Shown here: positions 1-8,831 of the stretch, piece after piece
Layout of the letters: the number at the start of each line of letters is the position of its first letter
Position numbering within the stretch: position 1 is the stretch's first letter
Source: Neonectria sp. B-13
Taxonomy: Eukaryota > Ascomycota > Sordariomycetes > Hypocreales > Nectriaceae
Length of the DNA stretch: 64,000 nt
Direction: 5' to 3'
Assembly: GCA_002682825.1 (NCBI GenBank)
Contig: NOKP01000006.1
Span: 310,001-374,000, forward strand
Position numbers and translations under genes: made by a program
Notes under the pieces: generated by a model
Seen by the model: the letters and a program-made list of their open reading frames with translations, nothing else
Told to the model about the DNA's origin: nothing
Databases searched by the model: none

Positions 1-1874
1 GTTGCCACCAGTTGTTGGGAATAGGCGTGAAGTAAGTCGGCCTGAAGTTCAAGCTGCTCTGACTCGGTGAGAACATCGATCTCTTCGGCGAAAGCTTTGT
101 TGACGTTGCCGAGCGCAGCATTGATTCCGTCAATCTTTTGGGCGACCAGCATGGATGGGATGGGCGCAACAGTGCAAGCAGTTCCAGGAACGTGCATTTG
201 GATCTCACCGATATCCCGCTTGGTCAGGCGAAAGTCCCTGTTTTCCTTGGCGACACACTTCCAGAGACCCAAAACCAGCCACATGACGCCTTTGTTCGCC
301 ATGTGCTTGGTATGTCCCCAGCACGCGCCAAAAACTGCCTCTCGGTTCTCCGGGATCGAGCGAGAGGGATCGACCTTGATATGGACGACCCTGTCAAACC
401 CGACACACAAAAGAGCAGCTAACTGGGTCTTTGTCTGCTGGAGTATTGGGTTGGCCTGCGTCGAAGAATGCCATGCCACGAGACAAGCCAGACGATGGTC
501 GTAGTCCAGGATGGGCAGCACCGCCTTAAACACGGCCGCCTCGTTGTCAGGAAAGCCCAGGGTGAAATTATTGGTTGGCGGGGCAGCAACGAGCATGCCA
601 TGTCGTTGCATCCGAGTTGAAATCTCATGGCGGGCAAAGTATTCCGAGACAAAGCACCGGACGACCTCGGTGGAGTTCATGTGCCAGTGCGACATGCCTC
701 CGATGGCGCCGAGGAAGCCACCCAGTTGGCGATTCGAGACCTCCAGGCGCCGACGCTCGTGGCCGGCTTCGATAAACTCCCAGATACTCTCATGGTCGTT
801 GATGTACATGGTGATGTTTTTCGGGTTTGTTGTCGTTCTGGAGGCCCAGGATGCCTGCTCCAGTCGCTCGTCCCGGGAAAGGGGCAACTCCACGTAGGTC
901 ATTTGGCCCGTGACGGCGTCGAAGACGTTGCTGACTCGACGGGACGCGACGACAAGGTGCACATGGTCGAAGCCCTTCACTTCGTATGGGGTGCGGAATT
1001 CGGGATCCAGATACACGATGTGATACAGTCGACGGCACTGGAGGGCTCTTTTGATCTCGTGGTCGGTTGAGTGTCGCGTAAGATGATAAGCGGCCCAGTG
1101 CCGGTTTGGTATGGAGCTGGCTTTGAACGATGCTACCAGGCTGGGCATCTGTGAAAAGGACAAGAAGGAAAGGATGATGTGCGAGGCACTGATAGTGGCG
1201 GCCATGATGTGGAAGATGTTCACCGGCACATGCGTCGTCAGATGGCCCACGTGCACGGTGTGGCACTCCATTGGCGGCTCCTCGTCATCACTCATGTCGA
1301 ACTGGACAGCCGCAGGTGCCGAGTGCAGCTTGAGCAGACGGCCGACTGCCGGGGCCTGATCCTCGGGCGACATGGTCAATATCCGTACCCGGGCTCCGGG
1401 CCGCTGAGACACGCTCACGGCCCAGTGGACGGTTGCGGCCAGGCTCAGGGCGCACTCGGCGGGCATGTTGGGCGCGATCGCAAGGACGACGACGACGCAG
1501 CGGCACAGGATCTTGTGGTTGATCCATCCTTCCGGTTGGGTAGCGTGCTTCCATGCTTCTGGTGTATGACCGTCTTTTGCACGGTTTGCCTCCAAGAGGC
1601 TAAGGAACCCAACATGGCTTCTCAGGGTCGGGAAGACATCGTCATCGCAACGCCCAAGGACAGCCTTGATGCCAACATTCTTTTGAAGGAGAGAACCAAC
1701 GAAAACAATCTGGCCACACGTGCTTTCCAGCCGCTCACAGATCAGGGACCAAACTCCACCATGAACGAAATCTCTATGGGAGACGCGAAGGTGACCGAAG
1801 GCGACTGGATCGGGGGAAGTCGCCCAACGTGAGATGGCTGCGAGAGCCTGGTGTCTGGTCGGGGAGGTCGACAT
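1..1874 (-). CDS. Large uncharacterised protein, 3' end beyond the left edge
   Basis: One frame stays open without a stop from an ATG at 1874 down to base 1, giving at least 624 residues. The protein begins MSTSPTRHQALAAISRWA and the ATG follows an ACCAAG context. I do not recognise the family. Visible segments are a hydrophobic stretch near CRCVVVVLAIAPNMPAE, an acidic patch (FDMSDDEEPPME) and a stretch FDHVHLVVASRRVSNVFD followed by SRDERLEQASWASRT, which faintly recalls the second RecA lobe of helicases. There is no GxGKS/T Walker A motif, so a helicase call would be unsafe. A TTTTCACAG inside the frame near 1155 looks like an acceptor, but the frame is open across it and no intron is needed. 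It is divergent from the gene at 2503 and belongs to the orphan cluster up to 9695. The coding call is firm because 624 open codons by chance are implausible; the function is unknown. Confidence 0.75.
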   Translation of the reverse strand, partial: MSTSPTRHQALAAISRWATSPDPVAFGHLRVSHRDFVHGGVWSLICERLESTCGQIVFVGSLLQKNVGIKAVLGRCDDDVFPTLRSHVGFLSLLEANRAKDGHTPEAWKHATQPEGWINHKILCRCVVVVLAIAPNMPAECALSLAATVHWAVSVSQRPGARVRILTMSPEDQAPAVGRLLKLHSAPAAVQFDMSDDEEPPMECHTVHVGHLTTHVPVNIFHIMAATISASHIILSFLSFSQMPSLVASFKASSIPNRHWAAYHLTRHSTDHEIKRALQCRRLYHIVYLDPEFRTPYEVKGFDHVHLVVASRRVSNVFDAVTGQMTYVELPLSRDERLEQASWASRTTTNPKNITMYINDHESIWEFIEAGHERRRLEVSNRQLGGFLGAIGGMSHWHMNSTEVVRCFVSEYFARHEISTRMQRHGMLVAAPPTNNFTLGFPDNEAAVFKAVLPILDYDHRLACLVAWHSSTQANPILQQTKTQLAALLCVGFDRVVHIKVDPSRSIPENREAVFGACWGHTKHMANKGVMWLVLGLWKCVAKENRDFRLTKRDIGEIQMHVPGTACTVAPIPSMLVAQKIDGINAALGNVNKAFAEEIDVLTESEQLELQADLLHAYSQQLVA

Positions 1875-2502
1875 CTTGGTGCAGTAAACTAGTTCCTTGG
1901 ATAAAAGAGAACACACCGCGGGCGCGAGGCTGTAGTCGATGTGCGCGGTTGTAGGCAGGTGAGGGTTTGGTAAATAGGCGTAGGCGCCTTTGTTGTGAAT
2001 TTGAGGTGTGCGGTTGTGCGTACAGATGAGGGTGACATGAGAAGAACGTGAGAACACAGCGCAAACAATTAGGAACAGTTCTGTGAACCACGCGGAGTAA
2101 ATTAGCGTCAGATTACAACGCCTGGGGACCACCTCCTTGACTTTTGACTGCGGGAAAGGGACGCAGAGCGTGCAGTGTCGGTGTGATGCGTGTAAGTGAA
2201 CGTTCCACTTGGGTCATGGAGACGCGTTCCAATGAAGGCGGAGATATTGTGAGTAGCTGTAGTTGTAGCGGAAGACAGTTTTTAAAGACGTCAGAATATT
2301 CACCGTATTCCGTTGTCGGCTGTGACGAAAGAATTGTGCAATGGAGTGCGAGGCAGCTGTCAACACTTGACACTTCACCACGCCGTCAAACACGGAAGAA
2401 ACAACATTCACACGAACGCAATTACACACGGACACGTACACGAACCCTCAAACAAACCTGTAAGCGCAAATTAACACAAGAACAAATCCACAACCTCTTG
2501 CA
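1875..2502. promoter_or_regulatory. Divergent intergenic region between two orphan genes
   Basis: This gap separates the minus-strand gene starting at 1874 from the plus-strand gene starting at 2503. No gene is seen in it. Both flanks toward the start codons are rich in CA/AC repeats (for example about 2410-2460 on the plus strand), a leader style shared with other genes of the cluster. It holds the palindromic element listed at 2354. Confidence 0.5.
2354..2370 (+). promoter_or_regulatory. Shared upstream element CAGCTGTCAACACTTGA
   Basis: The core TGTCAA-CAC-TTGACA is a perfect inverted repeat with a 3-nt spacer, about 145 bp before the ATG at 2503. The surrounding TGCGAGGCA-x-CTGTCAACA recurs at 3693-3710 before the next gene, and the reverse complement of CAGCTGTCAACATTT lies at 8654. 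That it is a transcription factor site is inference. Confidence 0.45.
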
Positions 2503-3319
2503 ATGTTTCGCCGTTCAAACCCACGAAGAGCTCGGAAAAGTCGCTCGAGGCCTGACCATCGGAACCGAGGCCAGCAGGATCAACACAACAACCGTTCGAG
2601 ACCGACCCTTACCTGCACAGGTAGCCGCGGACTTCGTCCCTACCACGATCCATTTCATCCAGGCGACGAGCGTCCAGACAACGACGTGGTCCAGCAGCCC
2701 CCAAACCCGCAGAGTGAGGGCAACGCTCCCCCACACACAACCACCATGCGCACACGAGACATACCCGAGATGGCAGAGTCACAACCAAAAGTTTATGCTG
2801 ACTGGTGTCCGCCAGGGCGTACCAGCGGAAAGTTCCACTTGCGTCCCGAGGATGCCAACCCGGGAAACCTCACGTCCCGTCGTGCGCACATGCTCGAGTA
2901 CTTTCGGTACATGCGCCCGGGAGCAGAAGTTTCGGTCGACGAAATAAGATCAAAGGTTGTCCCATCAGCCTGCTGCCTTATTCACAAGAAAGGGGCCGAG
3001 GCTGTTGGGATCCCTTACTTTGAGTTTTTTGTTGACAACCTAGTGTGGAACTCCTATTGTGAGTATTGCCTTTGCAACCCCGACCATCTCTTCTAACCCG
3101 ACTGTAGTTATTGAGCTTAAAACGAAACTGGGCCAAGCACCAGAATGGCCATGGATCAAGCAGTATCCCAGTCCCTACGACTTTCGAAATGGCAAGTCCA
3201 CGGAATACGCATCATACCTGCTCGGGGTCAAGGCTGGGAGGAAGGCGGAGAAGGAAGCCGCTGTAAAGGCCAAGGTGATGGATCGAGCGGTGAAGCAAGA
3301 GAATTCTGAGGCCGCCTAA
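2503..3319 (+). CDS. Uncharacterised 255-residue protein of the orphan cluster
   Basis: Two exons, 2503-3058 and 3108-3319, are joined over a 49-nt intron with GTGAGT donor, CTAAC branch site and TAG acceptor; the junction reads NLVWNSYFIELKTKLGQ. The first 80 residues are basic and low in complexity (many Arg, Asn, Gln, Pro). From about residue 85 the protein is compositionally normal (YADWCPPGRTSGKFHLRPED, then GIPYFEFFVDNLVW), and it ends in a charged, Ala/Lys-rich helix-like tail. No signal peptide or membrane segment is seen and I recognise no domain. A later start at 2746 (MRTRDIPEMAES) is possible and would drop the disordered N terminus. It lies between two other orphan genes and has the shared upstream element 145 bp before the start. 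Confidence 0.7.
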
Positions 3320-3901
3320 AACTACAAGGTCGAAATGGGAGGCGACCTTTGTGAGGGGGACAACTCAGACGAAGGCAGTCAGAGAGGTCGAGTGATAAGC
3401 CGTGTATATTCTATCTAGAGCACCAGAGACGTATCATGGCTACTTGTAAAGCTAAATTAAACGTGCTTTCTTTCGAGGCGGTATCTTTCTGCCCCAACTG
3501 GCTAAGGATGATCCAGAGCAAAGTGTAGAAGCGGTGGAGGGCCGATGGCAAATTTCCTGCCAGGGCCAGGACAGATTGAAACAATGCGCGTGATGCAGCT
3601 GTCAAGTGTTCATCTAATTCGCCCAAAGTCTATTTTCTGCTTCAGAGGACAACAGAAGTTTGCAGGCGAACAAAAAGTGAAAACAGTTGGACTGCGAGGC
3701 ACCTGTCAACATTTGGCAGCCTCCGCTCGCGCCTTTGACACAACACACCACCACACACCACCACACACCAACTTCATTCTCACACTTCAAATCCCATCTC
3801 GCACACCGCACACCGCACACCGCGCTCTCTTCCATTCTCACACCGCACACTCTCACATCGTATACCACACACCGCACGCGCACGAGCCTGAATCTCCCGC
3901 A
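3320..3901 (+). promoter_or_regulatory. Intergenic region and CAC-repeat leader
   Basis: No gene is seen. CAGCTGTCAAGTGTTC at 3596-3611 is a partial copy of the cluster element and CACCTGTCAACATTTGGCAG at 3700-3719 is a closer one. From 3738 to about 3865 the plus strand is a run of CAC, ACACC and ACCGCACACCGC repeats ending just before the ATG at 3902, probably the 5' leader. Confidence 0.45.
3700..3719 (+). promoter_or_regulatory. Shared upstream element, second copy
   Basis: The sequence CACCTGTCAACATTTGGCAG lies 182 bp upstream of the next ATG. With its flank TGCGAGGCA it matches the copy at 2354 over about 25 positions with few changes, and the half-site spacing TGTCAA-n3-TTGGCA is kept. 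Confidence 0.45.
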
Positions 3902-4584
3902 ATGCCCGACTCTCCCAACCTGACCGACGCTCAAGACGATGGTGCTCACCTTCGTGAGCCCGAGAATGCCTCCGTGGATGAAAGTGGAGATGCTCCCGTT
4001 GCCCTTCACGTCCCAGGCCCGGACGAAGACACAAGTGTACGTGGAACCCTCCTCTGCCTAATCATCACCACGCCGCTGACACGTCGAGACAGAGCAACTC
4101 CTCCAACACGGGCCGAGGTTCCCAGGCTGGTCCCAACCCGAACATTCCACGATCCATGAACGCCGTGGGAAGAGTGGAGGAGGGCATTCAGGCAACGGCT
4201 TCACCCGTTGATGGCACACATCACGGGGCAAGCGACGTCCTCGGCGGTGGGGAGGAACGCGTCCTTGGAGATGAGTCGATCGAGTCCAAGGAAGCTGGCG
4301 ACTCCCCGTCGCACCCCAAGACTGAGACTCAGCAGCCTAAGGTGACAATCATCGGCCTCGGTCCACGCCCCGAGCTGAAACCCGGCCGCTACCGGTTTGA
4401 CATGGATCCGGTACCTCCCTGCCCAGAGAAGGAGGAATGCCGTGTTCTCTACAAAGCCCCCAAACTTCGGGAAGACCGACTGTACGCGACTCAAGCCGAC
4501 CTACCGTCCATGTACCGTAGGGCTCTCAATGGGGATGTGCCAGAATCCCCATATCCCGGGTATCCCAAGATCTACAAGGACTAG
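3902..4584 (+). CDS. Uncharacterised 208-residue protein with shared C-terminal module
   Basis: Exons 3902-4036 and 4093-4584 are joined across a 56-nt intron (GTACGT donor, GCTGAC branch, ACAG acceptor), in phase 0 at DEDTS/SNSSNTG. The first 135 residues are acidic and polar and look disordered. The last 56 form a compact module with PPCPEKEECRVLYKAPKLR, then EDRL (about 172-175) and QADLPSMYRRALNGDV. The same order of residues (PE-x-E-x-C-x-V, EDRL, DLP, R-x-A-x-NG-x-V, P-x-Y) ends the 533-residue protein encoded at 6521-8122 on the other strand, so the two share a domain. No known family is recognised. The short ATG frame starting at 4156 is only the second exon. Confidence 0.72.
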
Positions 4585-5195
4585 AAACGGCGCGCCAAGG
4601 ACGGGAGGCGAAGATGACCAAGGTGCTGGATGTTTGACTTGTCACTTTTGGTCAGATCAGGAGAGATGTCTTTTTGGGGGAACGGTCGTGGATGTCCGTA
4701 ACAAAGAATTGTCCGCTGTACATGTCACAACTTCCGGTGCCATTGAATGTGAACTATGTGTAAGAAACAATCAACGGTCAGAGCGTTCCGCTTTCTTTGT
4801 CGTTTCGCGATCCTGTTGGGGCCCCATGAAAGCCAAGCATCAGCATCTGAGCCAAATGTGAGGGTAGGGTGAGGTTACCAGCTACGTCATCATTCGAGTG
4901 TTGACAAACACTTGAGAGGAATTGATTGTCGGCAGCTGCCCGCACTGCAACTGTCTCCATTTCACTGGCGCCTCACAAGAGCAGCTTCCTTTGAACACGA
5001 CACATCAGAGTGAGTGTTTACAGTTGACTCCTCTGCTGGCATCGCTTTTCTTTTCTTTTCCTTCCTCTCACAGTTTTCCTTTCTTCATCAAGACCTTTAC
5101 ACGTTTTACCAACCTGCACGCACTTGCACTTCAACTCAACACACGCACCGTCACGAAACCTACTCTTCTGCTCTCACATCACAATTTCGCATACG
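4585..5195 (+). promoter_or_regulatory. Intergenic region upstream of the 343-residue gene
   Basis: No gene is supported here. GTGTTGACAAACACTTGA at 4898-4915 holds the reverse form TGTTGACA of the cluster element plus a CACTTGA half site. GCCAAATGTGA followed closely by AGGGTAGGGT at 4851-4870 resembles GCCAAATGTGA and GAGGGCAGGGT at about 8608-8645 before another cluster gene. The last 150 bp are CT-rich and then CA-rich, as expected of a fungal leader. Confidence 0.4.
4898..4915 (-). promoter_or_regulatory. Shared upstream element, third copy (diverged)
   Basis: GTGTTGACAAACACTTGA lies about 280 bp before the ATG at 5196. It contains TGTTGACA, the reverse complement of TGTCAACA, and a TTGACA/CACTTGA pair; CAGCTG follows separately at 4933. 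It is weaker than the copies at 2354, 3700 and 8654. Confidence 0.3.
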
Positions 5196-6227
5196 ATGGA
5201 CCCAGCCAAAGACATTCGAAACGCACTCGACCTCTCCACGGAGATGGAAATGGCCATGTACGTCCTGCATTTGCAGCATCCCGGGCCAACCCCAGCCGCC
5301 GACGTCGGCTTCGATACAAGTGGACTCGACTGCCTTGTGGCGGTCATTCGACGCATCTACGCTTTGATTCCCGGCACCTTTCTCAACGACAAGACCTTTT
5401 CCGAATCCGAGAAAAAGAACCCCATCCTGCGCTACGCATGGCAGTTGTTTGACCTCCCCGAAGAGATCACGGCTGATGTTATCGCCCGGCGGGCCGCAGA
5501 GAAGAAGGCCGTCCTGGCCGAGCTGAACCAGCCAATGTCAGCCGTCGGTTTTGGAGACTTGTGTTTTTCCGATCTGATGAACGAGACCTTTTGGTTTCGC
5601 CCAGCATTTCGCCTCTTCCGTCCTCGCTTGGAAAAGTTCGAAGCGTCTTCTCCTCCCTGGCAATGGGTGGACTGGGAACCTCGCGAGGTTGCAGAGATGA
5701 GTCTGGTCAAGTTGGATCGCACTAAAAACCCAAACGCATCTCTCCAAGGAACAATCGACTCTTCATTTGGCTTCCGCAAGTGGCAAAACCGCGAAGCACT
5801 CTTCACCTGCAACAGGCCCTGCGTTGTTCGTGTGTTGTACACAGCCAACCCCAACAAGCCAATGTCGTTTGAAGAGCTGCGCTCATTCAAAATGACGTTC
5901 GACTATTTCGATGGAACCCAGTATATCTCCAACGACACCGTCACCCGCACTCAGTACACTCTGATGGTTGTTGTCAGGATGGCCCATTTTGAGAATGGCC
6001 AACCCGACCTTGCTCGTCTGTACAATATTGATGGACCTTGCAGCATGATGACTGCGGCAAACCCAGCATTCACCAACCGCGAATGGTCCATTGCGAGCCC
6101 GACTTACCATCGCTACATGTTGTTTTTCAACTGCGCCAAACAAGCTCAACTCGAGCCTACTTATCCTGAGGTCAGCACGCGACTTGCGCCATCGCAGCCG
6201 TGGAGTCGTGTGGTCTTGGGTAGCTGA
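5196..6227 (+). CDS. Uncharacterised 343-residue protein of the orphan cluster
   Basis: A single exon from the ATG in ACGATGGACCCAGCC (protein MDPAKDIRNALDLSTEMEM) to a TGA at 6225. The frame is open further upstream to 5124, but that part reads like leader sequence, so I take 5196. The protein is soluble, with no signal peptide or membrane helix, and is rich in aromatic residues in the middle (ETFWFRPAFRLFRPRLEKF, PPWQWVDWEPREV). An Ala/Lys/Glu helix lies at about 95-115. I recognise no family or catalytic motif. Codon use and composition fit an expressed fungal gene. It is flanked by orphan genes on both sides and converges with the minus-strand gene ending at 6521. Confidence 0.72.
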   Translation: MDPAKDIRNALDLSTEMEMAMYVLHLQHPGPTPAADVGFDTSGLDCLVAVIRRIYALIPGTFLNDKTFSESEKKNPILRYAWQLFDLPEEITADVIARRAAEKKAVLAELNQPMSAVGFGDLCFSDLMNETFWFRPAFRLFRPRLEKFEASSPPWQWVDWEPREVAEMSLVKLDRTKNPNASLQGTIDSSFGFRKWQNREALFTCNRPCVVRVLYTANPNKPMSFEELRSFKMTFDYFDGTQYISNDTVTRTQYTLMVVVRMAHFENGQPDLARLYNIDGPCSMMTAANPAFTNREWSIASPTYHRYMLFFNCAKQAQLEPTYPEVSTRLAPSQPWSRVVLGS

Positions 6228-6520
6228 TCTTTCTGGCCATACGAGAGTGAAGGTCGAGATTCGATAGAGTAATTAGGAAGGTCACTCACAAGCTGTACCA
6301 CTAAAAGCAAATACTATTGACCATTGGCAAATGAATCAACACATACAGCGGGATGTGCTTCGTACATGTACGTAATTTTCATTCGGAGGTATTGTTTACA
6401 GACATGTACAACCGACCCCTCCAAAAACCCGTCTTCCGCTCTCATCAAATTGCACAAGTAAAACTCATAAGTCATCCGCCATCTTGGTTTGTTCCATCGA
6501 ACATCCCTGCCACTCGTTTC

Positions 6521-8122
6521 CTATGGGATATATTCGGGCCACGCAGAAAGTCCGTATCTAAACACTTCCCCGTTCCGAGCCCAGCGAAATTCATTGGGTA
6601 GATCGGACTGAATCTCCCACAGCCGGTCCTCATGGCTTGTTGGAGGCACCCAATCCACATGACATTTCTCCAGCTCCGGGAAGTGAGGCGCCGGAGCCAT
6701 GTCCAAGATGATAGTGCCAGGTTCACCCGTGTTGGAAGTATTGGATGCGTCGCCAGCACTGTGACCGGTTCTTTGCCGCTCATGTTGCGAAGTCTCCGAG
6801 GGTGATGGGGCGCCGCAACGTCGGCCTTCGCTCTTTGGCGAATTTTCGGTTCCTTTCGAGCCTGCCGACTCGTCTCCAGAGGCGTCAAGCTGGATGGTCT
6901 CAGAGGTGATGGAGCAGCTAGATTCATAGACATTGGCCTCGTCAGGTTCAGACATGGGCGCGATGGTGATGGCAATGCTCCGCTGCTCGTCAATCCATGA
7001 GCGGCGATACATCTCCTCGAGCTGAGCTCCACCGATTGGCACGTCGTTGGCTTCTCGAATGTCAAGGTATCCCTGATATGCGACCCTCGTGGGCATGAGA
7101 ATGGGGTAGAAGCCGGGAGTGTATTTGTTGATGGCATTTTGAACGGTGTACAGGTCGGCGACGGTCAAGCCGTAGACATCCAAGCCTTGGTACTTGGTTG
7201 TGACCGATTGACCTTGACCATCCTCAAGCTTGGTATTCACGGCAATGTACCCCATGAGATCAGAAAAGATGCTCGTGACGCCTTCGTCGTTTCTCTCGGC
7301 TGCGCGGGCTTCCCTGTGCATTTCCTGGACGGAACGCTCCAGAGGACCATCTGCCATCTGCATGGCATTGTTCAGCCGCTTGAGAGCGCCGCACTTGGGT
7401 CCATCGGGCATGGGCCAAACGCGACGATCGTCGGTACGGCAGATGACGGCAAACTGAAGCACAGTCACTAACGAGCTTGCGCGGGATTCCCAAACGCCAT
7501 GCGTCATGAGAATAGCCAGTGTGGAGCAAAAGTTCTGACCCCATATCGACGACGGCAGGGCAGAGTTCCTGCTGGGAGTCGGCTGGTGGACCAGGCCACG
7601 CAAGGGCGAAATGATGGCCAGAGGAGAACAGCGGTAGATGCGCAAGGAGATCTTCCAGAGACCCATCATGTAGTTCAGGTAACTACCCTTCAAGTCTCGT
7701 TTCTCAGTGGAGTTGTCCCACTGATCCTGCATGCCGTCCTCTTCTCCATCATCACACCCGATGATCCCATCCATTTCCGACAACTCCAAAGGCTTAGATC
7801 TGGCCTTGAAAGCAGCTTGGGCCTCTTTGAAAGCTTCGAACAAGGCCTCGTCCATTGCGGAGTGCATCTTCTGTTGGTGTGACAACAGCTTCTTGTACTT
7901 TTGTGATCCCACTTTGCCCGGGGGCTGCTTATCCTTGCCTCGAGGCTCGCTCATTCCGTCGATTTTACTGGTCCTTTTTCTCTTCGGCCGTGGTTCAGAA
8001 CTTTCGGGGGATTCGGCTGGGGAATCTGGGGGAGGCTCGGACGGTGAGTCGGGTGGAGGCGCGTCGACGGGAGAGGAGGATGGCTCACGGGCACGGTGTC
8101 GGTTCCCGCTGGTTGAAGGCAT
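6521..8122 (-). CDS. Uncharacterised 533-residue protein sharing a C-terminal module
   Basis: An uninterrupted 533-codon frame without introns. Residues 1-60 are Ser/Pro-rich and disordered (PPPDSPSEPPPDSPAESPES) and end in a basic PRPKRKRTSK stretch that could be a nuclear localisation signal. Residues 60-400 look globular, including SYLNYMMGLWKISLRIYRCS and GLDVYGLTVADLYTVQNAIN. A second acidic/Ser-rich linker precedes the last 56 residues, which match the C terminus of the protein at 3902-4584 on the plus strand: PELEKCHVDW, EDRL at about 498-501, SDLPNEFRWARNGEV. No catalytic family is recognised. The upstream gap is shared with the gene at 8832. A role in the nucleus is inference from the basic patch only. 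Confidence 0.75.
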   Translation of the reverse strand: MPSTSGNRHRAREPSSSPVDAPPPDSPSEPPPDSPAESPESSEPRPKRKRTSKIDGMSEPRGKDKQPPGKVGSQKYKKLLSHQQKMHSAMDEALFEAFKEAQAAFKARSKPLELSEMDGIIGCDDGEEDGMQDQWDNSTEKRDLKGSYLNYMMGLWKISLRIYRCSPLAIISPLRGLVHQPTPSRNSALPSSIWGQNFCSTLAILMTHGVWESRASSLVTVLQFAVICRTDDRRVWPMPDGPKCGALKRLNNAMQMADGPLERSVQEMHREARAAERNDEGVTSIFSDLMGYIAVNTKLEDGQGQSVTTKYQGLDVYGLTVADLYTVQNAINKYTPGFYPILMPTRVAYQGYLDIREANDVPIGGAQLEEMYRRSWIDEQRSIAITIAPMSEPDEANVYESSCSITSETIQLDASGDESAGSKGTENSPKSEGRRCGAPSPSETSQHERQRTGHSAGDASNTSNTGEPGTIILDMAPAPHFPELEKCHVDWVPPTSHEDRLWEIQSDLPNEFRWARNGEVFRYGLSAWPEYIP

Positions 8123-8831
8123 CGTGACGGGCCTGAGTTGTAGTGGTCTTGCGGCGCGTCGTAGAAGTGGATGAGCGAGTTATGAGTTGTTGTGTACCTT
8201 GGTGAGATGAGGTGAGTTGTGAGGACGGAGTGATCAGAGCTGCAGCCGGCAGCTCGCAGTGCGCGTAGCAACGCGCCAAACACGCACCAAACTCCCGTTT
8301 ATGATAGAATACCCGATTAGGTGAATTCATGCATTTAACTAGGCGCATTATCGAATAACAGTTTGTGAATTGCATCAAGTACTTGGTACCTGCAAGGTGA
8401 ACACCAGACCTTAAGTATTGCAAGGGAACGGTTGTTGGAGTTTGAGTATTAAGCAAAGTGTTCCAACAGCAACGAGACAAGTCCGAATACCTCCGAGTGG
8501 ATAGACCAAATTAACTGTGTTAAAAACGTTGATTTATTTGCTTCTACCATCAATCGCTCTTTAGAGAGAGCCCAGTCGTAATGTGATGTGTCTGCGGGTG
8601 ACGCGTGCCAAATGTGAAAGGTGAGCTGAAAGTGAGGGCAGGGTAAAAGTGTTAAATGTTGACAGCTGCTTCGCCCTCCCGCCGTTCTGTTCACGCTTTT
8701 TTTCCTCCTTCATTCGAGTGCCCTTCTTCCTTTTCTCGGAACCCACATAACCAACGCACACAACTACCTGCACACAACCACACGCACACGAACCCGTACA
8801 CGCTCACGAACCCGTACACGCACGAACTCCC
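8123..8831. promoter_or_regulatory. Divergent intergenic region with CA-rich leader
   Basis: This separates divergent orphan genes. AAATGTTGACAGCTGC at 8654-8669 is the best reverse copy of the cluster element. At 8760-8831 the leader of the plus-strand gene has a 16-nt direct repeat, CACGAACCCGTACACG, at 8787-8802 and 8805-8820, related to ACACGTACACGAACCC in the leader near 2430. No gene is seen. Confidence 0.45.
8654..8669 (-). promoter_or_regulatory. Shared upstream element, reverse copy
   Basis: Read on the minus strand this is GCAGCTGTCAACATTT, identical to the 2354 copy over GCAGCTGTCAACA and followed by an ACAC end as there. It lies 163 bp from the ATG at 8832 and 532 bp from the minus-strand start at 8122. 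Confidence 0.45.

Noticed and set aside
67..1832. Plus-strand frames of 82-217 codons
   Set aside because: They are opposite-strand shadows of the continuous minus-strand gene ending beyond base 1.
5124..5195. Upstream start extending the 343-residue protein by 24 residues
   Set aside because: The extra part lies in CT/CA-rich leader sequence and reads like it; the ATG at 5196 has the better context.
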